Source: Margaritifera margaritifera (Eukaryota; Mollusca; Bivalvia; Unionida; Margaritiferidae). Taken from it: a stretch of DNA of 64,000 nt. The stretch is from NCBI GenBank assembly GCA_029931535.1, contig JAQPZY010001659.1, forward strand, positions 3,230,001-3,294,000. The letters run 5' to 3'. Of this stretch, positions 25,601 through 38,422 are shown one piece after another (the first letter of the stretch is position 1; every line of letters begins with the position of its first letter). A model generated the notes under the pieces. That model was not told where the DNA came from. It made no database searches and saw only the letters and a list, made by a program, of their open reading frames with translations. The position numbers and the translations under genes were made by a program.

Positions 25601-28600
25601 TAGTCAAATTCTGCTGAGTGATTTTTTAGAAGTTGTTTAAAGGATTTTCTACTTTTAGGAAAGGCAACCAGATTTTATAGCGAATCAACATATTTGAAGG
25701 CCCTCAATACTAGAATGCATTCTGTCAAATTTGGTCAAATTATGCCGTGCAGTTTCTGAGAAGTCATTTGAAGTTGTTGTTTCTTTTCATTTTTTAGTAA
25801 CAGTGGCCATATCTGAAGGTGGATTGGCGTCATCTGTGGAAACCTGACAACCCTTTATGCCAGGATGCTTTCTGTAAAGTTGCTCAAATTCTGAAATGTC
25901 ACTCTATTTCATGGTGGATAAGAATCATTTGTATAGAAGTGAAAGCCCTCTATGCCATCATGCTTTCTGTCAAATTTGGTCACATTCTGTTGAGCGGTTT
26001 TGCTGAAAAAGTAATTTTAAGATTTTTCTATTTTTTAGTAATGGTGGCTATAATTTGTGGAGGATTGGCATCATTTTTATAAATCTGAAAGCCCTCTATG
26101 ACAAGATTCTGTAAGTCAAATTTTGTCAAATTCTGTTCAGCAGATTTTGAGAAGAACTTGTTTGAAGTTTATTTTCTATTTTTAGTAATGGTGACCAAAT
26201 TTGACTGTGGATCAGCATCATTTGTATAAATCTGAAAGGGCTTTATGCCAAGATGCTTCTATCAAGTTTGGTCATATTCTTTTCAGTGGTGTTGGAAAAG
26301 AAGTTTTTTCAAGATTTTTCTATTTTTAATAATGGTGGCCATATCTGATGACAGATCAGTATCATTTGTACAAATCTGAAAGCCCTCTATGCCAGGATGC
26401 TTTATGTCCAATTTTGTCAAATTCTCTTAAGCCATTTTAGAGAAAAATTCATTTAGTAATGGTGTTCATATCTGATGGTGCATTAACAACATTTTTGTAC
26501 AACTCCAAAAGGTCTTCATTGACAGTATGCTTTCTGTCAAATTTTATCAAATTCTGATCAAGGTTTTTGAGAAGCAGTCGTTTAAAGGTTTTTCTATTTT
26601 TAGTAATGGTGGCCATATTTGATAGCTGATTGGCATCATTTGTACAAATTTCAATAGACTTTATGCCAAGTTTGGTTGAAATTGGTCTGGTTGATTCTGA
26701 GAGAAAGTTAAAATATCAATTGTTGATGAGCTTTTCAAATTTTAGTAATGGTGGTCATATCTGATGGTAGATGGGCATCATTTGTATAAATTTGAAAGGT
26801 CTTCATGCCAGGATGCTTTATGTCAAATTTGATCCAATTCTGCTCAGCAGTTAAAGGTTTTTCTATTTTTAGTAATGGCAGGCAAATCTGATAGTGGATT
26901 GGCTTTATTTGTATCAAAATGTAAAGGGCCTTTATGCCAGGATGCTCTGTGCCATGTTTGTTTGAAATTGATCTTTCAGTTCTTGAGAAGAAGTTGAAAA
27001 TAGCAATTGTTGATAGATGCCAGCCAGAAGATGGATACCAGACAAAGAGACCAGATGGATACCAGACCATAAGTGAACTTGGTCTTACAGAGGAACAAAA
27101 TGCATAAAAGGCACATCTAAGTCAATGAGACAATGTACACATCAAACTCTATCAGAATAGGTTGAAAGGTTCTTGAGATATGTTGGTGACAAGGATCTGC
27201 TGTAGTCAAGATTTAATACTGATGGAAAAAAGGCAATAACTCCATCAAAATTGGATCTAAAAAGACAAAACTTTTCAAAGGGATATCTACATGAAATAGG
27301 CAATTCAAGTAGCAAATGGCATCTGATTATGTGTCAGGGTTTCAGAGCTGTGCTGGCTATAAGAAGTTTGAGCAGATAGACAAATGGACATACAAACTGA
27401 CTAATGGACTGACAGATGGATGGAAAAGGTGATTACTATAGGACTTTCCATTTAGGAGTAGCAATAACAAGATTTTCAAGATGGCTGCCATGGTGGCCTA
27501 CTGGATGTCAGATTGGCACCATTTTCATATAGTACCAACTATGACATCATCAGAAGTTTTCTAGTGAAAACCCCATGTTGCTATGACTTTCCATCTAGGA
27601 GTAGCAATAAGATTTTCAAGATGGCAACTGTGGTAGCCATATTGGATATCAGATTGGCACAATGCTTATTTAAGACAAACTAGACACCATAAGAAGTCTT
27701 CTGATGAAAACCCCATGCTGACATGACTTTCCATTCAGAAGTAGCAGATAGACAAATGGACATACAAACTGACTAATGGACTGACAGATGGATGGAAAAG
27801 GTGATTACTATAGGACTTTCCATTTAGGAGTAGCAATAACAAGATTTTCAAGATGGCTGCCATGGTGGCCTACTGGATGTCAGATTGACACCATTTTCAT
27901 ATAGTACCAACTATGACATCATCAGAAGTTTTCTAGTGAAAACCCCATGTTGCTATGACTTTCCATCTAGGAGTAGCAATAAGATTTTCAAGATGGCAAC
28001 TGTGGTAGCCATATTGGATATCAGATTGGCACAATGCTTATTTAAGACAAACTAGACACCATAAGAAGTCTTCTGATGAAAACCCCATGCTGACATGACT
28101 TTCCATTCAGAAGTAGGAAAAACAAGGTTTTCAAGATAGCTGCTGTGGAGGCCAAACTGGATTATCAGATTGGCACCATTTTCATTTAGGTCCAACTAGA
28201 CACCATAAGAAGTCTTTTAGTGAAAACCCCATGATGATATGACCATCCTTTCAGGTGGAGTAGCGATAACAAGATGTACAAGATGGCCACTATGGTGGCC
28301 ATTTCGGATGTCTGTTCAGCAGCATTTTCATTTATAACCAACCAGAAATCATAAAAATTCTGGTGAAAACCCCATGCCAATATGACTTTCCTTTCAGGAG
28401 GAGTAGAGCTAAAAAGATTTTCAAGACGGCTGATGTGGTGGCCATATTGGACATCAGATCAGTACCATTTTCATTTAGGACCAAGTAGACATCATAAAAA
28501 GTTTTTTACTGAAACCCTCACGCTGATAAGACCATCCATTTGGGAGGAGTAGCAATAAAAAGATTTTCAAAATGGCCACTGTGGTGGCCATATTGAATGT

Positions 28601-31600
28601 CCAAATAGAACCATTTTCATTCTGGACCAACTAGACATCATAAGAAGTCTTTCAGTAAAACCCATGTTGATATGACGATCCATTCAGGAGGAGTAGCGAT
28701 AACAAGCAGAACCATTTTCATTTAGGACCAACTAGACCTTGGAATGAATGTGAGTATAAAGTTTCATGACAATCCTCAAAGTAGTTTAGGAAGAGTAGCA
28801 ATAACAAAACTTGTGCTAATGGACAAACGGGTGTCGGACAATGACAACAGGCCATCCCATAAGCTCTTCTGGTCTATGATCAGGAGAGCTAACAGTGGGC
28901 CCACATGCTGCAGTTTCTCTGTCACGTAATATAACACTAATGGCTAAGACAAGAAGGGAATAACAGTCTGATCATGTTAACTGATATAATATCACCGAGG
29001 TGTGTGTTTAATCATCATTTTTACCAGATAATCTATACTGAGACCACACCATGTGCACACATGCTTGGTTTCACAAAGAAATTGGGGATTAAACATTCGT
29101 GGTCTTGTCCAGTAGATCCTGGGAATAGGATTCTTTCTAGACCTGTTTTCAAATAAACATCACACAAAAAGAAAAGATAATATTTTTATTAGTGAAGATC
29201 TTTTGTTGCTTTGCACTCTTATGTGAAAAGGGTTACCAGGGACAGTATATTAGTCTCGTGAATTATGTAGGTATTCAGCTTTAATTACCGTCTTTTAAAC
29301 ATACCTTGGAAAGATTTAGATGTGCATTGTTTGTTTTTGTTTTGTGTAATAAAGGAGTGTCTCTTTTTTATTACTATTTCAATACATACCTTTCCATTTC
29401 GCTCCACTACAAAATATAGATAATCATTCAAATCTTTCTGTTTTCTCTTAGATTAATTTAGTACATTTATCAACTTCAATTTTTAATTTAAAATGATTGG
29501 AAGGAAAGGCTCACAACTGTAACTGCCTTAATTTCTGATGTATTCCAAAATGTACTCTGGAGTACAGGGTACTTTTCCATTACATAGAAAGAGTACAAAT
29601 ATCAGTAGGCACTTTAATTCATTAAAAATAAGAGTATGAGTACAAGTATAGGCACTTTAACTCAATAAAAAATAAGAGTATGAGTACAAGTATAGGCACT
29701 TTAACTCATTAAAAATAAGAGTATGAGTACAAATATAGGCACTTTAACTCATGAAAAATAAGAGTATGAGTACAAATATAGGCACTTTAACTCATGAAAA
29801 ATAAGAATATAAGTACAAGTATAGGCACTTTAACTCATTAGAAATAAAAGTATGAGTACAAGTATAGGCACTATAACTCAATCAAAATAAGAGTATGAGT
29901 ATAAGTATAGGCACTTTAACTCATTCAAAATAAAAGTATGAACACAATTATAGGCACTTTAAGTCATTCACAATAAGAGTATGAGTATGAGTATAGGCAC
30001 TCATTAAAAATAAGAGTATGAGTACAAGTATAGGCACTTTAACTCGTTAAAAATAAGAGTATGAGTACAAGTATAGGCACTTTAACTCATTCAAAATAAG
30101 AGTATGAGCAAAAGTATAGGCACTTTAACTCATTCCAAATAAGAGTATGAGTACAAGTATAGGCACTTGAACTCATTAGAAATAAAAGTATGAGTACAAG
30201 TATAGGCACTTTAACTCATTCAAAATAAGAGTATAAGTACAAGTATAGGCACTTCAACTCATTCCAAATAAGAGTATGAGTACGAGTATAGACACTTTAA
30301 CTCATTCCAAATAAGAGTACGAGTACAAGTATAGGCACTTTAACTCATTCCAAATAAGAGTACAAGTACAAGTATAGGCACTTTAACTCATTAAAAATAA
30401 AAGTACAAGTATGAGTATATGCACTCTAACTCATTCCGAATAAGAGTATGAGTATGAGTATAGGCACTTTAACTCATTAAAACTAAGAGTATAAGTACCA
30501 GTATAGGCACTTTAACTCATTAAAATAAAAGTACAAGTATGAGTATAGGCACTTAAACTCATTAAAAATAAGAGTATGAGTATCTTGATTTTCAGTACTT
30601 TGGTGTACAACATAACTGAGTACATTGTACTCCACTCCATGTCTGACATAGATATTGTATGACAATGCTGCTGTTAACTTAAAATAAAAGTTCTGCACAT
30701 TTATTTTTTCATTAAATTCATTAAAATGTTATACTTGTGAAAATTTTGTGATTTACAGCATAAGACATAGCATTGTGGACAAACATTAGGCAGATCAGAG
30801 TAAAGACTTGGTAAAGACATGAGTGTAAACCAACCTTTATACATGATTTTCTGCATTGCTGGAGGAACACCTGCAATTAACGAAGAAAAACATTTCAGAA
30901 ACAGAACAGCAGATTCATCTGCAGTTTATAGTACATGTTTGAGGTGATAATTTCACATACTGTAATAAATAATGACCATAATATGCTCTATGATACAGTC
31001 TACATCTTTATTTTAGAGCATCTCTGTATATATGCCTAATAGTACTGCATGTCTTTTTGGAAGAAAAGTTAAACAGAATAGAAGATGTGATAAAACTGAA
31101 CTTTTTTTTCCTAACTGACTGAAGGGAAGATTCTGATGAAGCTGAACAAATATCATCAATTTTAATCATATCTTACACAACATTTGTGTGCAAATAATAA
31201 AATAATTTTCCTTGCCTAGAAAAATGTTCAACTTGTTCCAGGCTAGAGTGTGAAGATATTTTATACACCAGATAGTTTGTTTTAACCCTTACCTACTGCA
31301 AACTGTTTGTGTATGAACTAGCTACCTGTTTAATGTCCTATAGTTGGGACTAGTATTTCTCAAACTATAAACATATTCATTACTTTCAGGAAAGACTGGT
31401 CGCTAATAAAAATTTTACATTTTTTTAAATATCAGAGAATAGAATTCAAACATATCTGTTCCTTTGAAAAGCTGATCCACCTGTTTTCAGCACACAGGAT
31501 TTTGAATTGTAGGATCTGAAAAATGTCAGTAAATTTTAAACATTGCTATCTCAATTATTATATTTATTATTTCTGTTAATGTCGATATATTACAGTAGAT

Positions 31601-34600
31601 CAAGGTCTCTATTAAGGATCCAATAGTCTGAGATTCCTCTGACCTTTCCCACTCCGTATTTATATTTGGACACTTATGTTCAGGTAGGAGGTCAGAGCGC
31701 ATCCCCTATTGAAAAGTTATATAGTAGCATCATAGGGTAGATGCATACTAATGTGTCCCAAACTGTGGTAGCATCATAGGGTAGATGCTTACTAATGTAT
31801 CCCAAACTGTGGTAGCATCATAGGGTAGATGCTTACTAATGTATCCCAAACTGTGGTAGCATCATAGGGTAGATGCTTACTAATGTATCCCAAACTGTGG
31901 TAGCATCATAGGGTAGATGCTTACTAATGTATCCCAAACTGTGGTAGCAGCATAGGTAGATGCTTACTCATGTATCGCAAACTGTGGTAGCATCATAGGG
32001 TAGATGCTTACTAATGTATCCCAAACTGTGGTAGCATCATAGGGTAGATGCTTTCTAATGTATCCCAAACTGTGGTAGCATCATAGGGTAGATGCTTACT
32101 AATGTATCCCAAACTGTGGTAGCATCATAGGGTAGATGCTTACTAATGTATCCCAAACTGTGGTAGCATCATAGGGTAGATGCTTACTAATGTATCCCAA
32201 ACTGTGGTAGCATCATAGGGTAGATGCTTACTAATGTATCCCAAACTGTATGAAACAGATAGGAGGATAATTTATTTTCTCAGACATAACAACTAAAACA
32301 TATTTTGACTCCTTAATAAGCAAAAAACACAAGCCAAATTATAGTGTTTACAAAATGGGCCTTGTACTTGGCAATTTCTCACAGTGCTTGCTCACAAGAT
32401 CCAAAATCTTGTGACCTATATTTTACTTGGTGACAGAGGTCAAACTATCACATAAAACAAACAGCATATGAAGGGAAAAGGTAGATGATTTGATTGTATT
32501 TAATTAAGTAGGCCGCGAGATTTTGTGATCATGTGATGCTGCATCACAAAGTAGAATCGGTTCAATATTGAATAATCGGCTCATATACTGGCTTATTAAA
32601 GTTTCAAATTATGTTTGAATTGTCATGTTTAAGAAGAAAAATATTCTACTTATCGATTTCAGGCTGGGTGGGTTCAAAACGAGGTTTCTTATCTACAGAA
32701 GCCCTTGGGTAAAGCGACTACTGGTACTCTATGCAGCTACCAATTCAACAAGAGATGCACTCTGACTTCCCACATGAACATAACTGTCCAAATATCTAAC
32801 ACAAGGTGGGAAGGGCCAAAGGAAACTTGGACCAAGGATCCGAGTCATTGTTTTGCAATATTTTACCTCATTGGATAAATACATGGGAAAATGCAAGCAT
32901 ACTGCAATAAATGGCTTTTTAACCCACATGGCAATACTTAAAAGGATGTAGAAAAAATTAGGCACCTCTTTCCAACATTCGGTAGCATGGATCAAAGTAA
33001 CTGATATAAAATGCCATTTATCTGATATAAATCAATTTCTAAAACTGGTTATTCAAATTTCCAGTGAAGAATTTTAAGCTACGGCCTAAAAATTGCTCTA
33101 CTCCAATCAATCATAATTATGCAAATACCTGTCATCTGATTGGTTCAAATTTTGGACAATAAGGTCCGCTTACATGTAGTCAACCCATCAAACAACTTGG
33201 TTTTGAACAAATTTTATTATTAGCTAAGAAATTAATGATTTTCATTTGTATTTTGTGTTTTATTGACCCCACCCACTAGATCAAGAAACTGTCCAACCAT
33301 TACAATGTCATGTGAGAGGCCACAATGGGAACTGACACATTGGAGAGGACCCACTTGTGGATACAGAATGCAGGGAGGTTTCGCTTTAATTGAGTACTAG
33401 TATCACTGCTTAATAATAATATACCGGTACTTGGGACTCTTTATTTGATAGTTCAATTCATTGAAACATGGTATGTAATGTACTGCTGTATATACATGGC
33501 TCATGAATTTTTCTTCACTAATGTGGAAAAGAATTCACAAGACAAGGAGCTATTATTTTTAACTAAACAATAAGTTTATCCTATCTGTTTACAATATATG
33601 GATAGCTATTCAAACCTTTCAATTCAAGAAAGAGTTACACATGGCATGCTTGGTTTCACTTCTTTTGTCTCCTGGTTGATTATTGGTGCTGCTAAATGAT
33701 TTCACACAGAATGACATGGTAATGAACTGTGACCAGACAAATGACACCCATATTCATTGATAACAACCAGTGAATGTGGTCAAAACAGTATAGTGAAAAA
33801 AACTTTGATTTAAATTACAAGCCCACAATTAACAACCACTTCATCAATGATTGAGGAGCCATGGTAGCTCAGTTGGTAGAGCACTGGACTCATAATTCAA
33901 GGGTCATTGGTTCAATACCCACCCAGGTCAACCAGGGTCAGTTGCCTCAGTGCATCCTTGGGAAAGGCACTTAGCTCCCCTTTACTTGGCATGACAAAGC
34001 CAATAATATGTTGAAAATGCCATTAAAACCAACAAAATAAACAAACATCCTTGATGATTGCCTTTTTGCATAGATACGGTCATGTGACTCATGTACGGCA
34101 ATATAAATGTACCCCAGATTCAGTTTAAATTACATTTAGTGCTACATGAAGTTAAATTTCATTTTTTTAAAAGTGATCTAGTTGATAATCTGCCAAATAT
34201 AAAGATGACAGATAGCAAGTCAGTTATGTACAAAATTATTGTTTTTATGTCCTTAAATGTTTTGGAATATATAAAACTCATTTTATGATCACAAAAATGT
34301 TCTTATTTACAATAGTTCACCATCTTTGTCTATGCAGTTCCAAAATTTCTCTCAATAATTAGAATAGTCGCAGAATTTTGGATTCTAAAGATAATGCAGA
34401 GATTTTTCTTATATCTGAGAAAAAGATAAACAAGACAATTTATTGGATAAATTTCTCACTCTCCTTCAATGATCCGGTCTTCTGTATCGGCTTTTATTAA
34501 AGCTTCATATGTAAGAAACTGGAATTAATACATAAGTGTTACAATTATCCAATTAGCTGACATGTAATATTTTATTGCCCCAGCTGTAATTATCTCTGGG

Positions 34601-34932
34601 TACTGATAATTTGCACACTTGCATGTTCTCTAGATAGGAGCTAGAGCATTATAGTATTACTCAGACTTTTTCACTATGGATTTGAAAACAAAAACTTCAA
34701 GCATGTTCTGACCAGGAAATTGTGAAAGATAAGTATTTGTTTCTGTTTTCTAATCTCTTACCTAATACTGTATATACTAGCAAGAAGATAGTTACAAATT
34801 AAATGACTTTTTAAAACAAATGATAAAGTGCCTCTTTTATTTATTACCATTTCAGTAAATACCATTTCCATTTTGAAACACTCAGTTGGTCTTAGTACTT
34901 GCTTTATTGCATTAGAGTGTGGACAAGTGCAT

Positions 34933-35017
<85 letters not shown>

Positions 35018-38000
35018 AATGAGGTCATTCAAACTACATGACTATTTCTGGAACATTTAAAGTACAATAGTATTTAAGGACTTCCTGATTGTTTCTGCCA
35101 GAGAGTGTTTAGAACACTCTTTAACAGAATGTAGAAATTTTGTGGTTATGCATATATGCTGCATTATTTTGACATGGTTATGGTAGGCTATAAATACATT
35201 TTTGTAAACACTTTTAATCCTGTGACAAATGCTTTATTTGTATGTATGGTGACTATTCTTTTGCTCTTTTAATTTCATTTCTTTTGCACAAATGCAATAT
35301 TAAACAAAAATTCAGAAAAAGTAAAACTGATAGTACATTGGTAAATTCTCAATACTCGTTCAAGTTTTGAGTGAAGGGTAAATGATTTTTTAATTGTTGG
35401 CCACAGGTGATTCAGTTAGTGAGCAACATTATACCATGCTCAAGCATATCCACCCACCCCTCACCTGTATAATAACAGGATCACAACAGAACTTCCATTC
35501 GTTGTCACATGACAGTGCACTATATGAGACATGATTGTCTCTTGCCAGTTCAATCTTTCTAATGCTGTATCATATAAAACTATTGGCTCAAGAGAATCCA
35601 AATTTGCACAGAGATGCCAACCCATACCATCATGAAACAAGACTGTCAGCTTTAAAAACTCTGAATTTGAACATACAAATAGAAATACATCAAATTTTCA
35701 TTCAACAATCTATTTTAAGCATAAACCTTACAGATTACAAAGTACTTTTTGGTTGAAACAAGCTTCCTACAATCATCTTTCCTGCCATGTGACATGTTAG
35801 AAAAGACTGCACAGGCATGGTATTCACCCACTGTTGATGCTTTGCATATCCTGTTTTGAATTTCAGTAGCAAACATTGTTTTTTCATTGAGGTACAATAT
35901 TCATTGGCTGCTTTCATTTTGACATCTTTCCTGAACTTTCTCAGCTGAATTAGGCGCTCAAATGACATGATTTCTGATTGGTCAATATTCAATTGCTTTT
36001 GTAAATACACGCACTTTGGTATGTTTCACAAAAGAATTACAATCAGACATTACAAGCGTTTCAGTAATCTACATATACCAATGTTCAACTTGTGGTTTGC
36101 CTATATAAAATATTATCTGACCAGAAAATTAGAATGTGACAGAAGTAATCATAATGGCATAATTTGATGTTAAAAATAGAAATGAATTTGTCAAAATCAA
36201 AATGGTTGGCATCTCTGTTTGCAAGGATTGAACAAGTTTATTTTAAATTATCAATTGATGAAATAACACAAAAAATGAATATTTTATGAAAAAATTTGCC
36301 AACCTTCTTACCTTAAGCCAATCTCTGAGAAAACTATTATACATCTGATTAATGCTGAGAGACTTTATACAGTATGTACAAAAAAGTGATAATATTTTTA
36401 ACAATAAATCAAAGTAACAATGAAGAAAGAGGGCTGCATATCGTTATGACTTGCCACATGTTATGACCTACATTTAGCTACATAACAATCCTCACTACTG
36501 TCAGGGATGCAACAGATATTGGATGCAAGGTGCAACAGTAGCCGTATTTGATGACAAGTCAGCAACATTTGTATCAATTTTAAGGACTTTAATGTGAGGT
36601 TGCTGTCCATCAAATTTGGTTAAATTCTGTTCAGTGGTTTTAAACAAAAAAGTCATTTTTGTTTTTATTTTATTTTTAGTAGCATCAGCAGCATCTGATG
36701 GTTGATCACCATCATTACAAAAACATGAAAGGCCAAAGTGCTTTGTGTAAAATATAGTCTAATTCGGTTTTGCAGTTTTTGAAAAGTTGTTAGAAGGTTT
36801 TTCTGATTTTAGTAAAAGTGGCTATATTTGATTTTGGATTGGTATTATCTGTACAAATGTTAAAGGCCTTCATAAGATGTTTTCTGTAAAATTTGGTAGA
36901 ATTCTGCTTAAAGAATTAATTTACAGGTTTTTTAATTTTTGGAAATTGTAGCCATATTTGATCGTGGATCAGCATCATTTGTACAGATCTGAAAAGGCCT
37001 TCATGCTGGATTGCCTCATGTTATATTTAGTAAAATTTTGTTGAGCAGTATTTAAAAAAGTCATTTGAAGGTTTTTATATTTTAGTAATGAAGGTCATAA
37101 TTGATAAGTATTCAGCATCATTTGTATACAGTTAAAAGACTTAATGGCAGGATGCTTTCTATTAACTTTAATTGAATTCTATTCAGCAGTTTTTGAGAGA
37201 ATTCAGTTGAATGCTTTTCTATGTTTAAACATGGCAGACATATTTGACAGCCAATTGATATCACTGATGCAAACTTGAAAGACCTTCATGCCAGAATGCT
37301 TTCTAATTCAGTTAAATTCTGTAAAGTCATTTCTAAGAAATGATTTCAAAGTTTTTCTATTTTTAGCAATGTTCACCATATTTGATGTTAGATATGCATC
37401 ATATATACAAACCTGAAAGGCCTTCATGCCAGAATGCTTTCATTTGGTCAAAAAGTCTGTTCCAATGTTTTTGATATGAAGTTATTTGAAGATTTTTCTT
37501 TTTATAGTAACTGCAACCATACTTATTGGCATATCAGCATCACTGGTACAAACTTGAAAGGCCTTCATACCAGGATGCTTTCTATCAATTTTGGTCATAC
37601 TCTGATTAACAGTTTTTTAGAAGTTCCTTGAAGGTTTATCTAATGTAATATCAACCATATTGAATGGCAGATCAACATCATTTGCAAAAACTTGAAAGAA
37701 CTTCATGCCAAAATGTTTTCTGTCAAATCTGATCTAATTCTGTTGAGCAATTGTTTTAAGAAGTCATTTTAATATTTTTCTATTTTAGCAATGACAGCTA
37801 TAGCTCATGGCAAATCAAAATCATCTGTATGCAGGACCATACCATAGGCTCACTTGGCCTTATGGCCAGATGAACCAAAAAAGTTAAAAATGTCAGGTTT
37901 AGTTATGCATGCCAACAGCAATGACTATGAAACTTCCGATAGTTTGCTTACAAAGAGTGAATTTTGATAAAACTTAAAATAACTGGGTTTTCAATGGCAA

Positions 38001-38367
38001 CAAATGGACTATACACTCACTTTAAAACAAAAGCTGCCATTGAAATGAACACTGCTACCAGTTAGCTCACATGCTTCCAGACAGGTTGTACACCAAAAGC
38101 TAAATCAGTCAGTCAATGCAAACTCAGGTTTCACTATGCCAATGAATTGGGTATTGCAAACTTCAAAACTCTAACATATACGTCTAACTTGTGTTTATGA
38201 AAAAGTCACTTAAAATTTTATGAAAGTTTGAATGAGTATACAGCATATACTGTATCTCTTTGAAAATAAGATAGGGAAAAAGAGAGATTGTGCGAATGCT
38301 TCCATTATTGATCTATATTTGTTGTGTGAACCCAGTCCTTGAAAGTTGTCAGTTTTGCTTCAAATAT

Positions 38368-38422
<55 letters not shown>

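Larger units (their letters stand above)
21406..30645. mobile_element. Candidate 9.2-kb non-autonomous hAT-like element (or two related ends)
   Basis: The left end CAGACATGGGGCTGAGTACT and the inverted right end CAGACATGGAGTGGAGTACA are similar, both followed by GAGTAC/AAGTAC words. The subterminal regions also mirror each other: GAGTACAAATGGAATACTTC near 21540 is the reverse of the GTATTCCAAAATGTACTC stretch near 29545. The flanking octamers are ATACAGAT (21398-21405) and ACATAGAT (30646-30653), 6 of 8 identical; hAT elements make 8-bp duplications. No transposase was seen. It lies wholly inside UBFD1 intron 4. Two separate insertions remain possible. Confidence 0.5.

Noticed and set aside
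31723..32249. CRISPR-like regular array (also 29590-30583)
   Set aside because: The whole unit repeats with no unique spacers, and the window is eukaryotic; these are a minisatellite and a satellite.
33859..33932. Functional tRNA-Met gene
   Set aside because: A and B boxes are good, but the acceptor and T stems have several mispairs and a SINE body follows; the same head occurs at 8.6 kb in degraded form.
34758..35022. Arg/Glu or Ser/Leu repeat open frames
   Set aside because: Translation of the CT/GA microsatellite.
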